Shown here piece after piece: positions 17,419 to 25,772 of a stretch of DNA of 64,000 bases. The notes beneath the pieces are model-generated. The model was not told the DNA's origin. It saw only the letters and a list, made by a program, of their open reading frames with translations, and made no database searches. This stretch comes from Sphingomonas_O antarctica (GTDB lineage Bacteria; Pseudomonadota; Alphaproteobacteria; Sphingomonadales; Sphingomonadaceae). A program made the translations under genes and the position numbers. Location: positions 186,001 to 250,000 of the forward strand of contig NZ_CBCRXM010000001.1 in NCBI RefSeq assembly GCF_965137005.1, written 5' to 3'. Position 1 is the stretch's first letter; each line of letters opens with the position of its first letter.

Positions 17419-18177
17419 ATGAGCGGCTTTCCTCGGTTGCGGACGCTCGCCGTCATCGCCGGGCTTTTGCTTGCTTACGTAATTGGCATGGCCACTGGGC
17501 ATTATCAGCTTCCGCCCTTCAAAGCGCTTTTTGCATTGAAGATGCGCGCGACGGGTGAGACGCCGCCCAAACCGTCGTCATCGTTTCACGACGCTCTTGT
17601 CGCAATCGATGCCGCGCTGCCTCCGGGCCAAGCGGACGTCGTGATGCTCGGCGATTCGCTCACGGCTTACGGCCGCTGGGACGAGCGGTTTCGTGACTGC
17701 CGCGTCATCAATCGCGGCATTTCCGGCGATACCATCGCGAGCGTCAGGGGCCGTTTGGGCGAAGTTTTGTCGCATCGGCCGACGCAAGTCTTCGTCATGG
17801 CGGGGGTCAACGATCTGGTCGCCGGACGACCGATCGCCGCCATCGTAAGCGATTATGATACGACGGTGACGCACTTGATCGGCGGGGGCGCAACCGTCGT
17901 GATGCAATCGGCGCTACCCTGTACCGGGCCGGAAACCCTGTGCCCGGCGGGACGCAACGCGGCGATCGACGCCCTCAACCGCGCATTGCTTGGACTGGCG
18001 ACGCGGCGCGGCGTCGCCTGGCTCGATCTGGTGCCGATGTTCAAGGTGGATGGCCACCTGCGGCCCGAGCTGACCATCGACGGCGCGCACCTGAACGCTG
18101 CCGGGTTCGCCGTGTGGGAGCGCCAGCTCGCGCCGCTGATGTGCAGGCCCGATCGCCAGCCGCGGCCCTTTTCGTGA
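17419..18177 (+). CDS. SGNH/GDSL-family hydrolase
   Basis: 252 residues with an N-terminal signal anchor (about residues 8-28) that places the enzyme in the periplasm or on the inner membrane. Block I is VVMLGDSLTAYG with the catalytic Ser, the Gly block is NRGISGDT, the Asn block is MAGVNDLV, and block V is DGAHLN with catalytic Asp and His. All four SGNH residues are therefore present. The family includes esterases, lipases and acyl-carbohydrate esterases; this layout resembles platelet-activating-factor acetylhydrolase-like members. The substrate is unknown. It stands between two sugar-metabolism genes but on its own promoter, after a terminator. Confidence 0.85.
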   Translation: MSGFPRLRTLAVIAGLLLAYVIGMATGHYQLPPFKALFALKMRATGETPPKPSSSFHDALVAIDAALPPGQADVVMLGDSLTAYGRWDERFRDCRVINRGISGDTIASVRGRLGEVLSHRPTQVFVMAGVNDLVAGRPIAAIVSDYDTTVTHLIGGGATVVMQSALPCTGPETLCPAGRNAAIDALNRALLGLATRRGVAWLDLVPMFKVDGHLRPELTIDGAHLNAAGFAVWERQLAPLMCRPDRQPRPFS

Positions 18178-18234
18178 GCGCTTCGCCCCGCTAACAGCGC
18201 CGCAAATCCCAACGATCCAGAAAGCCTGACCCGC

Positions 18235-19131
18235 ATGAACCACGCCGAGATGCACGCCAAGATCGCCGCTGGACGGGGCTTCATCGCTGCGCTCGATCAA
18301 TCGGGCGGATCCACGCCCAAGGCGCTGGCGGGCTATGGCATCGGGGCGGACGCGTTTTCGAACGATGAGGAAATGTTCGCGCTGATCCACGCGATGCGTG
18401 CGCGGATCGTGATGTCGCCTGTCTTCACCGGTGAAAAAGTCCTCGGCGCGATCCTGTTCGAACGCACGATGGACGGTCAGATCGACGGCAAATCCGCACC
18501 GCAAGCGCTGATCGACAAGGGCATCGTTCCCTTCATCAAGATCGACAAGGGGTTGGAGGACGAAGCGAATGGCGTCCAGTTGATGAAGCCCATCGGCGGA
18601 CTCGACGCATTGCTCGCGCGCGCCAAGGGTCTCGGCGTGTTCGGCACTAAGGAACGCTCGGTGATCAACTTCGCGAATGCCGAAGGGGTGGCCGAGATCG
18701 TCGAGCAACAGTTCGAAATCGCCGCGCGGGTCAACACCGCCGGCCTGATGCCGATCATCGAACCTGAAGTGAACATCAAGTCGGCCGAGCGCGCTCAGTG
18801 CGACGCGCTGCTGCGCGACGAATTGCTCAAGGCGGTCGACGCATTGCCCGATGGGCAACAGGTCATGCTCAAACTGTCGATTCCCGCCAAGGCCAATCTC
18901 TACGCGCCGCTGGTCGATCACCCCAAGGTGCTCAAGGTCGTCGCGCTGTCGGGTGGCTTTTCGCGCACCGACGCCTGTGCCGAACTGGCGAAGAACAAGG
19001 GCATGATCGCGAGCTTCAGCCGCGCATTGCTCTCGGACCTCCGTGCAGACATGTCGGAAGCGGAGTTCGACGCCGCGCTGGGCGGTGCGATCGACGAAAT
19101 CTACGCGGCGTCGGTCGACAAGGTCGCCTAG
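18235..19131 (+). CDS. Class I fructose-bisphosphate aldolase
   Basis: 298 residues. Reversible cleavage of fructose 1,6-bisphosphate to the two triose phosphates. The N-terminal AALDQSGGSTPKALAGYGI and the Schiff-base lysine K213 in MLKLSIP mark the metal-independent class I family; IIEPEVNIKS is the loop preceding it. Together with gap and pgk just upstream it completes the lower-glycolysis cluster. Many bacteria use class II (Fba) instead; the class I form is usual in sphingomonads. Confidence 0.93.
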   Translation: MNHAEMHAKIAAGRGFIAALDQSGGSTPKALAGYGIGADAFSNDEEMFALIHAMRARIVMSPVFTGEKVLGAILFERTMDGQIDGKSAPQALIDKGIVPFIKIDKGLEDEANGVQLMKPIGGLDALLARAKGLGVFGTKERSVINFANAEGVAEIVEQQFEIAARVNTAGLMPIIEPEVNIKSAERAQCDALLRDELLKAVDALPDGQQVMLKLSIPAKANLYAPLVDHPKVLKVVALSGGFSRTDACAELAKNKGMIASFSRALLSDLRADMSEAEFDAALGGAIDEIYAASVDKVA

Positions 19132-19214
19132 CCATCGCGCCGGGCTTGAGCTAAATCCACCGCACCGCGAGAAGACGGGACGGGTCGCACTGACATCACA
19201 ACGGAAGTGCACCC

Positions 19215-19943
19215 ATGTCTCGTTCGATCATCCTGCTGTTTGGCAGTGCGGCCTACGTCTTCTTCTTCGCGACGTTTCTTTATCTGATCGCGTTCGTCGG
19301 CAATTTGCCGTGGGTGCCGCTGACGATCGATCGTGGACCGATTGCCAGCACCGGCATGGCGTCCGTGGTCGATCTTTTGCTCGTCGCCTTGTTCGGGGTG
19401 CAGCATAGCGTGATGGCACGGCCAGGGTTCAAGGCGGCATGGACGAAAGTGGTGCCGAAGGCGCTCGAACGGAGTGTCTACGTCGTTGCGTCGAGCCTGA
19501 TGCTGATCCTGCTTTACGCATTTTGGCGGCCCATCGTCGCGCCGCTGTGGACCGTCACCGCGCCAGCCGGTCAAATTCTGCTATGGGCACTATTTGGACT
19601 GGGATGGGGCATTGTCCTGCTCTCGACCTTCCTGATCAGCCATTTCGAACTGTTCGGCCTGACGCAAGTATGGACCAACTGGCGGCGGCGCGAGATTGCG
19701 CCGATGAATTTCGTGACGCCGTTCCTCTATAAATTCGTGCGGCATCCACTGTACCTCGGCTTCCTCATCGCGATGTGGTCGATCCCGGCGATGACGCTGG
19801 GCCATGCGCTGTTTGCGGGGGCGATGACCGTTTATGTGCTGATCGCGATCCGGTACGAAGAACGCGATCTCGTGGCACAGCTTGGACATGAATATGTCGA
19901 TTATCGCGGTCGCGTGGGGATGCTGACGCCAAAGCTGCGCTGA
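19215..19943 (+). CDS. Isoprenylcysteine-carboxyl/MddA-type membrane methyltransferase
   Basis: 242 residues, five or six membrane segments. The C-terminal motif FVRHPLYLGF followed by RYEERDL and HEYVDYRGRVG is the SAM-binding signature of the ICMT/PEMT-like membrane methyltransferases. The N-terminal GVQHSVMARPGFK and ERSVYVVASSLMLILL resemble methanethiol S-methyltransferase (MddA), which makes dimethyl sulfide, and NnrU-like proteins. I call the superfamily with confidence and MddA only as the best guess. Confidence 0.75.
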   Translation: MSRSIILLFGSAAYVFFFATFLYLIAFVGNLPWVPLTIDRGPIASTGMASVVDLLLVALFGVQHSVMARPGFKAAWTKVVPKALERSVYVVASSLMLILLYAFWRPIVAPLWTVTAPAGQILLWALFGLGWGIVLLSTFLISHFELFGLTQVWTNWRRREIAPMNFVTPFLYKFVRHPLYLGFLIAMWSIPAMTLGHALFAGAMTVYVLIAIRYEERDLVAQLGHEYVDYRGRVGMLTPKLR

Positions 19944-19973
19944 CAATTCACGCGGGGACGCTAGGGACGGCGG

Positions 19974-20627
19974 ATGGACGATGATTTTGCCTCCCAGTTC
20001 GCGCGCGACCGGCGCCCGTTATGCCAGCTTTATCTGATCTCGCCGCTCGATGTGGGGGGCGGATTCCCGGAACGACTGGCCCGCGCGCTGGATGCGGGTT
20101 CGGTCGCGGCGTTCCAGTTTCGCGTAAAAGGCATTGATCAGCATGCGGCCGTCGCACTGGCGGAACCGCTTCAGCGCATCTGCGCCGATGCGGACGTGAA
20201 CTTCATCGTCAACGACAGTATCTCGCTGGCCAAGCGGATCGGTGCCGACGGCGTGCATCTCGGGCAAGGCGATGGCGACGTTCGCGAGGCGCGTGAGGTG
20301 CTGGGCCGGGAGGCGCAGATCGGCGTGACGTGCCATGACAGCCGGCATCTGGCGATGGAAGCAGGCGAAGCGGGCGCGGATTATGTCGCGTTCGGGGCGT
20401 TCTATCCGACGACGACCAAGGAAGTCTCGCACCGGGCTGAGCCATCGATCATCGGGTGGTGGACGACGCTGTTTCCCGCGCCGTGCGTGGCAATCGGCGG
20501 GATTACACCGGAGAATGCGCCGCCGCTAATTGCTGCAGGGGCGGACTTCCTCGCGGTCAGTTCGGCCGTGTGGTCAGGCGACGAGGCCGAAGCGGTTCGC
20601 GCGTTTGGGCGCGTCATCACCGGCTAA
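19974..20627 (+). CDS. thiE: Thiamine phosphate synthase
   Basis: 217 residues with the TIM-barrel ThiE pattern: QFRVKG for pyrophosphate binding, NFIVNDSISLAKRIGADGVHLGQGD, GVTCHDSRHL, DYVAFGAFYPTTTK and VAIGGITPENAPPLIAAGADFLAVSSAVW. It couples HMP-pyrophosphate with HET-phosphate. There is no other thiamine gene nearby and no thi-box riboswitch that I can see upstream. The first 20 residues are longer than in most ThiE. Confidence 0.93.
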   Translation: MDDDFASQFARDRRPLCQLYLISPLDVGGGFPERLARALDAGSVAAFQFRVKGIDQHAAVALAEPLQRICADADVNFIVNDSISLAKRIGADGVHLGQGDGDVREAREVLGREAQIGVTCHDSRHLAMEAGEAGADYVAFGAFYPTTTKEVSHRAEPSIIGWWTTLFPAPCVAIGGITPENAPPLIAAGADFLAVSSAVWSGDEAEAVRAFGRVITG

Positions 20628-20860
20628 GCGATCGTTGGCAACGTAGCGCGCCTCGAATTGATCGACCGTCGGCGCGGTGCCGCGTTCGCGCGACAAATGC
20701 CAGGTCGAGCCGAACAGGCCCGATGCGGGAACCGAATGTGGCGTGATCGACTTGCTCATAACGCGTCTGATACGCGCGGTTTCCCGCAACTAATTGGATA
20801 AAAGCGACGATTTGCGATTATTTTTTGCGCCGAGATGCTTTCGCATGCGTTCCGACCTGC

Positions 20861-21838
20861 ATGAAAAAACTGCTCCCCTTGCTCCTCGTGCCGCTGACGA
20901 TCGGTGCCGCCGCCCCAACAACCGCGGTCAATCTTCCGGTGCTGCACGTGCAGGTGATCCTGGACAAGCTGGGATTCTCGCCAGGGACGCTGGATGGAAA
21001 GCGCGGTCAGTCACTGACTTTGGCCCTGAAGGGTTTTCAGGAATCGCGCGGTCTGGCCACTACGGGCATCGTCGACCAGCCGACGCTGAACGCGCTGCTG
21101 CCATTCCAGGCGTGGCGCGCGGTCAAGGAAATCACGCTCGGTACGGGGGACGTTGCCGGACCGTACACCAATCCGTTCCCGCACGACCCGGCGGAGCAGG
21201 CCAAGCTCCCGGGACTGTATTACAAGAATACGCTCGAGGCGCTGGCCGAGCGGTTCCACACCACCAATGCGACGCTGATCGCGCTTAGCAGTCGAGAGAC
21301 ACAATTGCGTCCCGGCGCGAAAATCACGGTGCCGAACGCCATGCCGACGTCGCGGGCTTATCCCAGCGGAAACGACGTGTGGCGCGGAACGCTCAACAGC
21401 CTGAATGTCCAGGCGATCAATCCGGTCGCCAAGCGTCTGGTGGTCGACAAGTCCGATGCGGCGTTGCGGGTCTATGGCGAGGACGACCGGTTGATCGCGC
21501 AATTTCCGGCGACGATGGGCTCGTCGCACGACCCGCTGCCGATCGGCACGTGGAAGATCATGGGCGTCGATCCCAATCCCAAATTTCGCTACAATCCGGA
21601 CCTGTTCTGGGATGCCAAGACGACCGATGAAAAGGCGATGCTGCCTGCCGGCCCCAACGGCCCGGTCGGGGTGGTGTGGATCGACCTCAACAAACCACAT
21701 TACGGCATCCACGGGACGCCCGAGCCGCAGACGATCGGCCGCACCGAAAGCCACGGCTGTATTCGCTTGACCAATTGGGACGCGGCGCGCTTGGCATTGA
21801 TGGTCAAACCGGGAATGGAGGCCAAGTTCCAGCTTTGA
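20861..21838 (+). CDS. L,D-transpeptidase (YkuD) with peptidoglycan-binding domain
   Basis: 325 residues from ATG 20861, which opens a signal peptide (MKKLLPLLLVPLTIGAAAP); the frame extends to a TTG at 20825 that would put 12 residues before it. An N-terminal PG_binding_1 repeat (HVQVILDKLGFSPGTLDG) is followed by a YkuD domain ending in HGTPEPQ and the catalytic SHGCIRL with the active cysteine. Such enzymes make 3-3 cross-links or attach proteins to peptidoglycan in the periplasm. The next gene starts within its stop codon (TTGA), so the pair is coupled. Confidence 0.93.
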   Translation: MKKLLPLLLVPLTIGAAAPTTAVNLPVLHVQVILDKLGFSPGTLDGKRGQSLTLALKGFQESRGLATTGIVDQPTLNALLPFQAWRAVKEITLGTGDVAGPYTNPFPHDPAEQAKLPGLYYKNTLEALAERFHTTNATLIALSSRETQLRPGAKITVPNAMPTSRAYPSGNDVWRGTLNSLNVQAINPVAKRLVVDKSDAALRVYGEDDRLIAQFPATMGSSHDPLPIGTWKIMGVDPNPKFRYNPDLFWDAKTTDEKAMLPAGPNGPVGVVWIDLNKPHYGIHGTPEPQTIGRTESHGCIRLTNWDAARLALMVKPGMEAKFQL

Positions 21839-22428
21839 GGTCGGTCAAACTCCTGCTGGTGCTGATCGTCGTCGCGCTCGTCGCGGCGGTGGTTTACGTC
21901 TACGCGTCGCCGTCATCGACGCTGGACGGACCGAAAGCGCCGGCCATACCTGTCGCGCAATCGGGCAGCGCACAGCCGTTGCCCAGCGGGCTGGTAATGC
22001 CGGTGCAGGGCGTAAAGTCCGATCAATTGACCGACACCTGGCACCAGTCGCGCGAAGGCGGCGCGCGGGTGCACGAGGCGATCGACATCATGGCGCCGGG
22101 CGGCACCCCGGTGCTTGCCGCGCTGCCGGGCACGGTCGAAAAGCTGTTTCAGTCGGATCGCGGCGGGACGACGATCTACATCCGCACCGACGACAGCAAA
22201 TGGACCGCCTATTACGCGCATCTGCGCGGCTATGCGCCGGGGCTGGCCGAAGGACAGCGGATCACCGCGGGCCAGTTGATCGGCTATGTCGGCGATACGG
22301 GCGACGCCGGGCCGGGCAATTTCCACCTGCACTTCGCGCTCAACCGCATGGCGCCGGGAGAACGCTGGTGGCAGGGGACGGCGATCAATCCCTATCCGAT
22401 CCTTGCCGGAAAGCCGTCCGGCAGCTAA
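21835..22428 (+). CDS. M23 family metallopeptidase
   Basis: 197 residues from TTG 21835, overlapping the transpeptidase stop as TTGA with GGAG upstream. The alternative start far upstream in the same frame lies inside the other gene and is rejected. A signal anchor (about residues 5-22) leads to an M23 domain with VHEAIDIMAPGGTPV (first His/Asp ligands) and HLHFAL (HxH), so the zinc site is intact. It likely cleaves peptidoglycan cross-bridges; coupling with the L,D-transpeptidase suggests joint wall remodelling. Confidence 0.92.
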   Translation: MRSVKLLLVLIVVALVAAVVYVYASPSSTLDGPKAPAIPVAQSGSAQPLPSGLVMPVQGVKSDQLTDTWHQSREGGARVHEAIDIMAPGGTPVLAALPGTVEKLFQSDRGGTTIYIRTDDSKWTAYYAHLRGYAPGLAEGQRITAGQLIGYVGDTGDAGPGNFHLHFALNRMAPGERWWQGTAINPYPILAGKPSGS

Positions 22429-22458
22429 GCGCGCGCGCTTTCCGAGCAAGGTTCCATC

Positions 22459-23022
22459 ATGAAGATCAACGCGGTCGAGATTCGTCCCGGCAACATCATC
22501 GAGTTCGAGGGCGGCATCTGGCGCGCGGTCAAGATTCAACACACGCAGCCGGGCAAGGGCGGCGCCTATATGCAGGTCGAACTGAAGAACCTGCGCGACA
22601 GCCGCAAGAACAACACGCGCTTTCGCTCCGCCGAGACCGTGGAGCGCGTCCGTCTCGACCAGAAGGATTTCCAGTTCCTGTTCGCGGAAGGCGACACGCT
22701 GACGTTCATGGACAAGGAAAATTACGAGCAGGTCACGCTGCCGCGCGACTTGCTGGGCGACGCCGCCGCGTTCCTTCAGGACGGCATGGATGTCGTCATG
22801 GAAATGCACGAGGAGGAAGCGCTTTCTGTGCAACTCCCCGACACCGTCGAAGCCGTGATCGTCGATGCCGACGCGGTGGTGAAGGGGCAGACCGCCTCGT
22901 CGAGCTACAAGCCCGCGATGCTCGACAATGGCGTCCGCGTGATGGTGCCGCCGCATATCTCGTCGGGCACCAAGATCGTCGTCGATGTTTACGAACAAAC
23001 CTACGTCCGCCGCGCCGACTAA
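22459..23022 (+). CDS. efp: Translation elongation factor P
   Basis: 187 residues with the three EF-P domains. EF-P relieves ribosome stalling at polyproline. The loop tip is HTQPGKGGAY with Lys33 at the position modified in E. coli (Lys34), so lysine-type rather than arginine-rhamnose modification would be expected if it is modified at all. The C-terminus GTKIVVDVYEQTYVRRA is typical. The stop overlaps the next start as TAATG. Confidence 0.96.
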   Translation: MKINAVEIRPGNIIEFEGGIWRAVKIQHTQPGKGGAYMQVELKNLRDSRKNNTRFRSAETVERVRLDQKDFQFLFAEGDTLTFMDKENYEQVTLPRDLLGDAAAFLQDGMDVVMEMHEEEALSVQLPDTVEAVIVDADAVVKGQTASSSYKPAMLDNGVRVMVPPHISSGTKIVVDVYEQTYVRRAD

Positions 23023-23834
23023 TGCCTTCCCATTCCGGCCTACTCACCATCATGGACCGCGCGGCGCGCAAGGCCGCGCCAAAGCTGCGTCGCGACTTCA
23101 ACGAGGTCCAGCAGCTGCAGGTCAGCCGCAAGGGGCCAGCGGATTTCGTCACGCAGGCGGATCAGCAATGCGAACAGACCTTGTTCGAGGAACTGTCGCG
23201 CGCGCGGCCCGACTGGGGCTTCCTGATGGAGGAGCGCGGCGAGGTCGCGGGCGATCCCAACAAGCCGCGCTTCATCGTCGATCCGCTGGATGGCACGACC
23301 AACTTTCTTCACGGCATTCCGCATTTCGCAATTTCGATCGCGGTCGAAGAGCCGATGGCGTCGGGCAAACGCGAAATTACCACCGCGCTGATCTATCAAC
23401 CGCTGACCGATGAGGCTTTCTGGGCCGAGAAAGGGCGCGGCGCGTGGCTGACCGACAAGCGCCTGCGTGTCTCGGCACGCCGCGATCTGCCCGACAGCCT
23501 GATCGCCACCGGCATTCCGTTCATGGGTCATGGCGATTTCGCGCAGTGGAGCCGCATCTTCGGCGCGGTCGCGCCCGAAGTCGCGGGCATTCGCCGTTTC
23601 GGCTCGGCGGCTCTCGATCTCGCCTGGGTCGCGGCGGGGCGTTATGACGGTTTCTGGGAATCCGGGTTGCAGCCATGGGACGTCGCGGCCGGCATGCTGA
23701 TCGTGCGCGAAGCGGGCGGCTTCGTCACCGACTTCCGCGGCAGCGATCAGGTGATGGAGCGGCAGGAAGTGCTCGCCGCCACCGACACGTTGCACAGCAA
23801 GCTGCACAAGCTCCTCGCAGGGTCGCTCCGCTAG
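23022..23834 (+). CDS. Inositol monophosphatase family protein
   Basis: 270 residues from ATG 23022 (MPSHSGLLTIM), coupled to efp by TAATG. Metal-binding motif DPLDGTTNFLHGIP and the second site WDVAAGMLIVREAGG are intact, as is MEERGE. Family members dephosphorylate inositol phosphates; in E. coli SuhB also joins ribosomal-RNA antitermination complexes. The efp-suhB pairing is usual in sphingomonads. Substrate is not certain. Confidence 0.9.
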   Translation: MPSHSGLLTIMDRAARKAAPKLRRDFNEVQQLQVSRKGPADFVTQADQQCEQTLFEELSRARPDWGFLMEERGEVAGDPNKPRFIVDPLDGTTNFLHGIPHFAISIAVEEPMASGKREITTALIYQPLTDEAFWAEKGRGAWLTDKRLRVSARRDLPDSLIATGIPFMGHGDFAQWSRIFGAVAPEVAGIRRFGSAALDLAWVAAGRYDGFWESGLQPWDVAAGMLIVREAGGFVTDFRGSDQVMERQEVLAATDTLHSKLHKLLAGSLR

Positions 23835-23902
23835 TAATTGCGAGTGATTCTCACAGGCTAGCTGCCTTGCCCGCTGCAGTGCAGCGCCTTACAGGCTCCA
23901 TC

Positions 23903-24280
23903 ATGCAAAACGTCGCGGCCGGCTATCTGCCGATCCTCCTGTTTCTGGCCATCGCGCTGTTCATTTCGACGGCGTTCGTGGTCCTGCCGATGATCGTGTC
24001 GCGCCTGACCGGTTCGCATCAACCGAACGCGTCGAAACTCGGCGAATATGAGTGCGGTTTCCCGGCGTTCGAGGATGCGCGCGCGCAGTTCGACGTGCGG
24101 TTCTACCTCGTCGCGATCCTGTTCATCATCTTCGATCTGGAGGCGGCGTTCCTGTTTCCCTGGGCGGTGTCGCTGCACGGGATCGGCTGGACCGGCTGGG
24201 GCGCGATGATGATCTTCCTCGTCGAACTGGTGCTGGGCTATGCCTATGCGTGGAAAGTGGGAGCGCTCGAATGGGAGTAG
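23903..24280 (+). CDS. nuoA: NADH-quinone oxidoreductase subunit A
   Basis: 125 residues from ATG 23903, three membrane helices. The family loop SKLGEYECGFPAF and the segment RFYLVAILFIIFDLEAAFLFPW are present. NuoA sits at the junction of membrane and peripheral arms near the quinone channel. First gene of the nuo operon; its end overlaps nuoB by ten bases. The longer frame upstream is a read-through of the previous gene. Confidence 0.97.
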   Translation: MQNVAAGYLPILLFLAIALFISTAFVVLPMIVSRLTGSHQPNASKLGEYECGFPAFEDARAQFDVRFYLVAILFIIFDLEAAFLFPWAVSLHGIGWTGWGAMMIFLVELVLGYAYAWKVGALEWE

Positions 24281-24828
24281 AACTCACCGCGCCCGAAAAC
24301 CTGTTCCGGCAGGAAGGCGAACAGACCGCACCCGATCATGCCTATTTCGACGGCCTGAATGGCGAGCTTCAGGACAAGGGCTTCCTCGTCACCTCGACCG
24401 AGGATCTGTTCCAATGGGCGCGCACCGGCAGCCTGTGGTGGATGACCTTCGGCCTCGCTTGCTGCGCGGTCGAGATGATCCATGCCAATATGCCGCGTTA
24501 CGATTTGGAACGCTTCGGCGCCGCGCCGCGCGCGAGCCCGCGTCAGTCGGACGTGATGATCGTTGCGGGGACGCTGTGCAACAAAATGGCCCCGGCGCTG
24601 CGCAAGGTCTACGACCAGATGTCGGAGCCCAAATACGTCATTTCGATGGGCAGCTGTGCCAATGGCGGCGGCTATTATCACTATAGCTACAGCGTCGTGC
24701 GCGGCTGCGACCGGATCGTGCCGGTCGATATTTACGTGCCCGGGTGTCCGCCGACCGCCGAAGCGTTGCTGTACGGCATCATGCAGTTGCAGCGGAAAAT
24801 CCGTCGTCAGGGAACGATCGAACGGTGA
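24271..24828 (+). CDS. nuoB: NADH-quinone oxidoreductase subunit B
   Basis: 185 residues from ATG 24271. Carries the terminal 4Fe-4S cluster N2: tandem cysteines in LACCAVEM, then MGSCANGG and VPGCPPTAEAL. All four ligands are present. The start lies within the last codons of nuoA, and the stop overlaps the nuoC GTG as GTGA. Confidence 0.97.
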   Translation: MGVELTAPENLFRQEGEQTAPDHAYFDGLNGELQDKGFLVTSTEDLFQWARTGSLWWMTFGLACCAVEMIHANMPRYDLERFGAAPRASPRQSDVMIVAGTLCNKMAPALRKVYDQMSEPKYVISMGSCANGGGYYHYSYSVVRGCDRIVPVDIYVPGCPPTAEALLYGIMQLQRKIRRQGTIER

Positions 24829-25634
24829 GCCAGTCGGTCGCGCCGCTGGTCAAGCCGCATGACGGCCTGATCGACGCCGTCCGCGCCGCGCATGGCGTTG
24901 GCGTCGTCGATGCGTGGCACAAGGTCGATGAGACGACGATCGTCGTGACGTGCGACGCGCTGATCGCGGTGCTGACCTGGCTGCGCGATGAGCAAGCGTA
25001 TCAGCAGTTGATGGAAATCGCCGGCGCGGATTATCCCGAGCGGCCCGAGCGGTTCGACGTGAATTACCACCTGCTCTCGGTCACGCGGAACGCGCGCGTA
25101 CGCGTGAAATTGTCCACCGACGAAGCGACGCCGGTGCCGACCGCGACGGGCCTATGGCCGGTCGCCAACTGGCTCGAGCGCGAAGTGTTCGACATGTACG
25201 GCGTGCTGTTCGACGGTCACCCCGATCTGCGCCGCATCCTCACCGATTACGGTTTTACCGGCCACCCGCTGCGCAAGGACTTCCCGCTGACCGGCTATCA
25301 GGAAGTCTGGTATTCCGAAGAAGCCAAGCGCGTCGTCTACGAACCGGTCAAGCTGGCACAGGACCTGCGCAACTGGGATTTCCTGTCGCCATGGGAAGGC
25401 GCGGAATACGTCCTGCCCGGCGACGAGAAAGCCGCCTTGCCCGAAGCCAAGGGCGCGCCGACGCCATTGAGCGCGGACGAGATCAAGAAGGCCGATGCCG
25501 CGCAGTCTTCGGCCAAGACGCCGGTTGCCGAACCCAAGACCACCGAGACCAAGGGCCAGTCCGGCGCGGGCGAACCGACCGATAGCGCGGCGAAGCCCAA
25601 GCGTGCGCGCAAGGCGAAGGGGGAGGGGCAGTGA
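24825..25634 (+). CDS. nuoC: NADH-quinone oxidoreductase subunit C, with C-terminal tail
   Basis: 269 residues from GTG 24825 (GTGA overlap with nuoB). The 30-kDa subunit core runs to about residue 200 and includes EREVFDMYGVLFDGHPDLRR and GHPLRKDFPLTGYQEV. The last 65 residues are a low-complexity Lys/Ala/Pro/Glu-rich tail ending in PKRARKAKGE, with no domain I recognise. Structural role in the peripheral arm next to NuoD. A family A REP-like pair separates it from nuoD. Confidence 0.95.
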   Translation: MSQSVAPLVKPHDGLIDAVRAAHGVGVVDAWHKVDETTIVVTCDALIAVLTWLRDEQAYQQLMEIAGADYPERPERFDVNYHLLSVTRNARVRVKLSTDEATPVPTATGLWPVANWLEREVFDMYGVLFDGHPDLRRILTDYGFTGHPLRKDFPLTGYQEVWYSEEAKRVVYEPVKLAQDLRNWDFLSPWEGAEYVLPGDEKAALPEAKGAPTPLSADEIKKADAAQSSAKTPVAEPKTTETKGQSGAGEPTDSAAKPKRARKAKGEGQ

Positions 25635-25647
25635 TCCATCCATTCCA

Positions 25648-25747
25648 TGTCGCCCCTGCGCAGGCAGGGGCCCAGATGATCTCGCAATACGCGGCTGCGT
25701 TTCAGTGTGGAGAGTCCATCTGGACCCCTGCCTGCGCAGGGGTGACA
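25648..25747. repeat. REP-like inverted repeat pair, family A (second copy)
   Basis: Arms 25648-25670 and 25725-25747 are the same 23-bp palindromic unit as at 7212-7310, with one difference (G to A in the outer part), and pairing extends outward and inward by several bases (CCAGATG/CATCTGG). It fills the nuoC-nuoD gap inside the operon. Confidence 0.88.
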
Positions 25748-25772
25748 TGCCACTTTGTTGCGGAGACAATTC

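Noticed and set aside
17914..19212. 432-residue antisense frame over the SGNH hydrolase and aldolase genes
   Set aside because: Antisense shadow of two well-supported genes.
20574..20789. 71-residue minus-strand frame downstream of thiE
   Set aside because: It overlaps the thiE 3' end, has no ribosome binding site that I can see and no recognisable features. Possible but unsupported.
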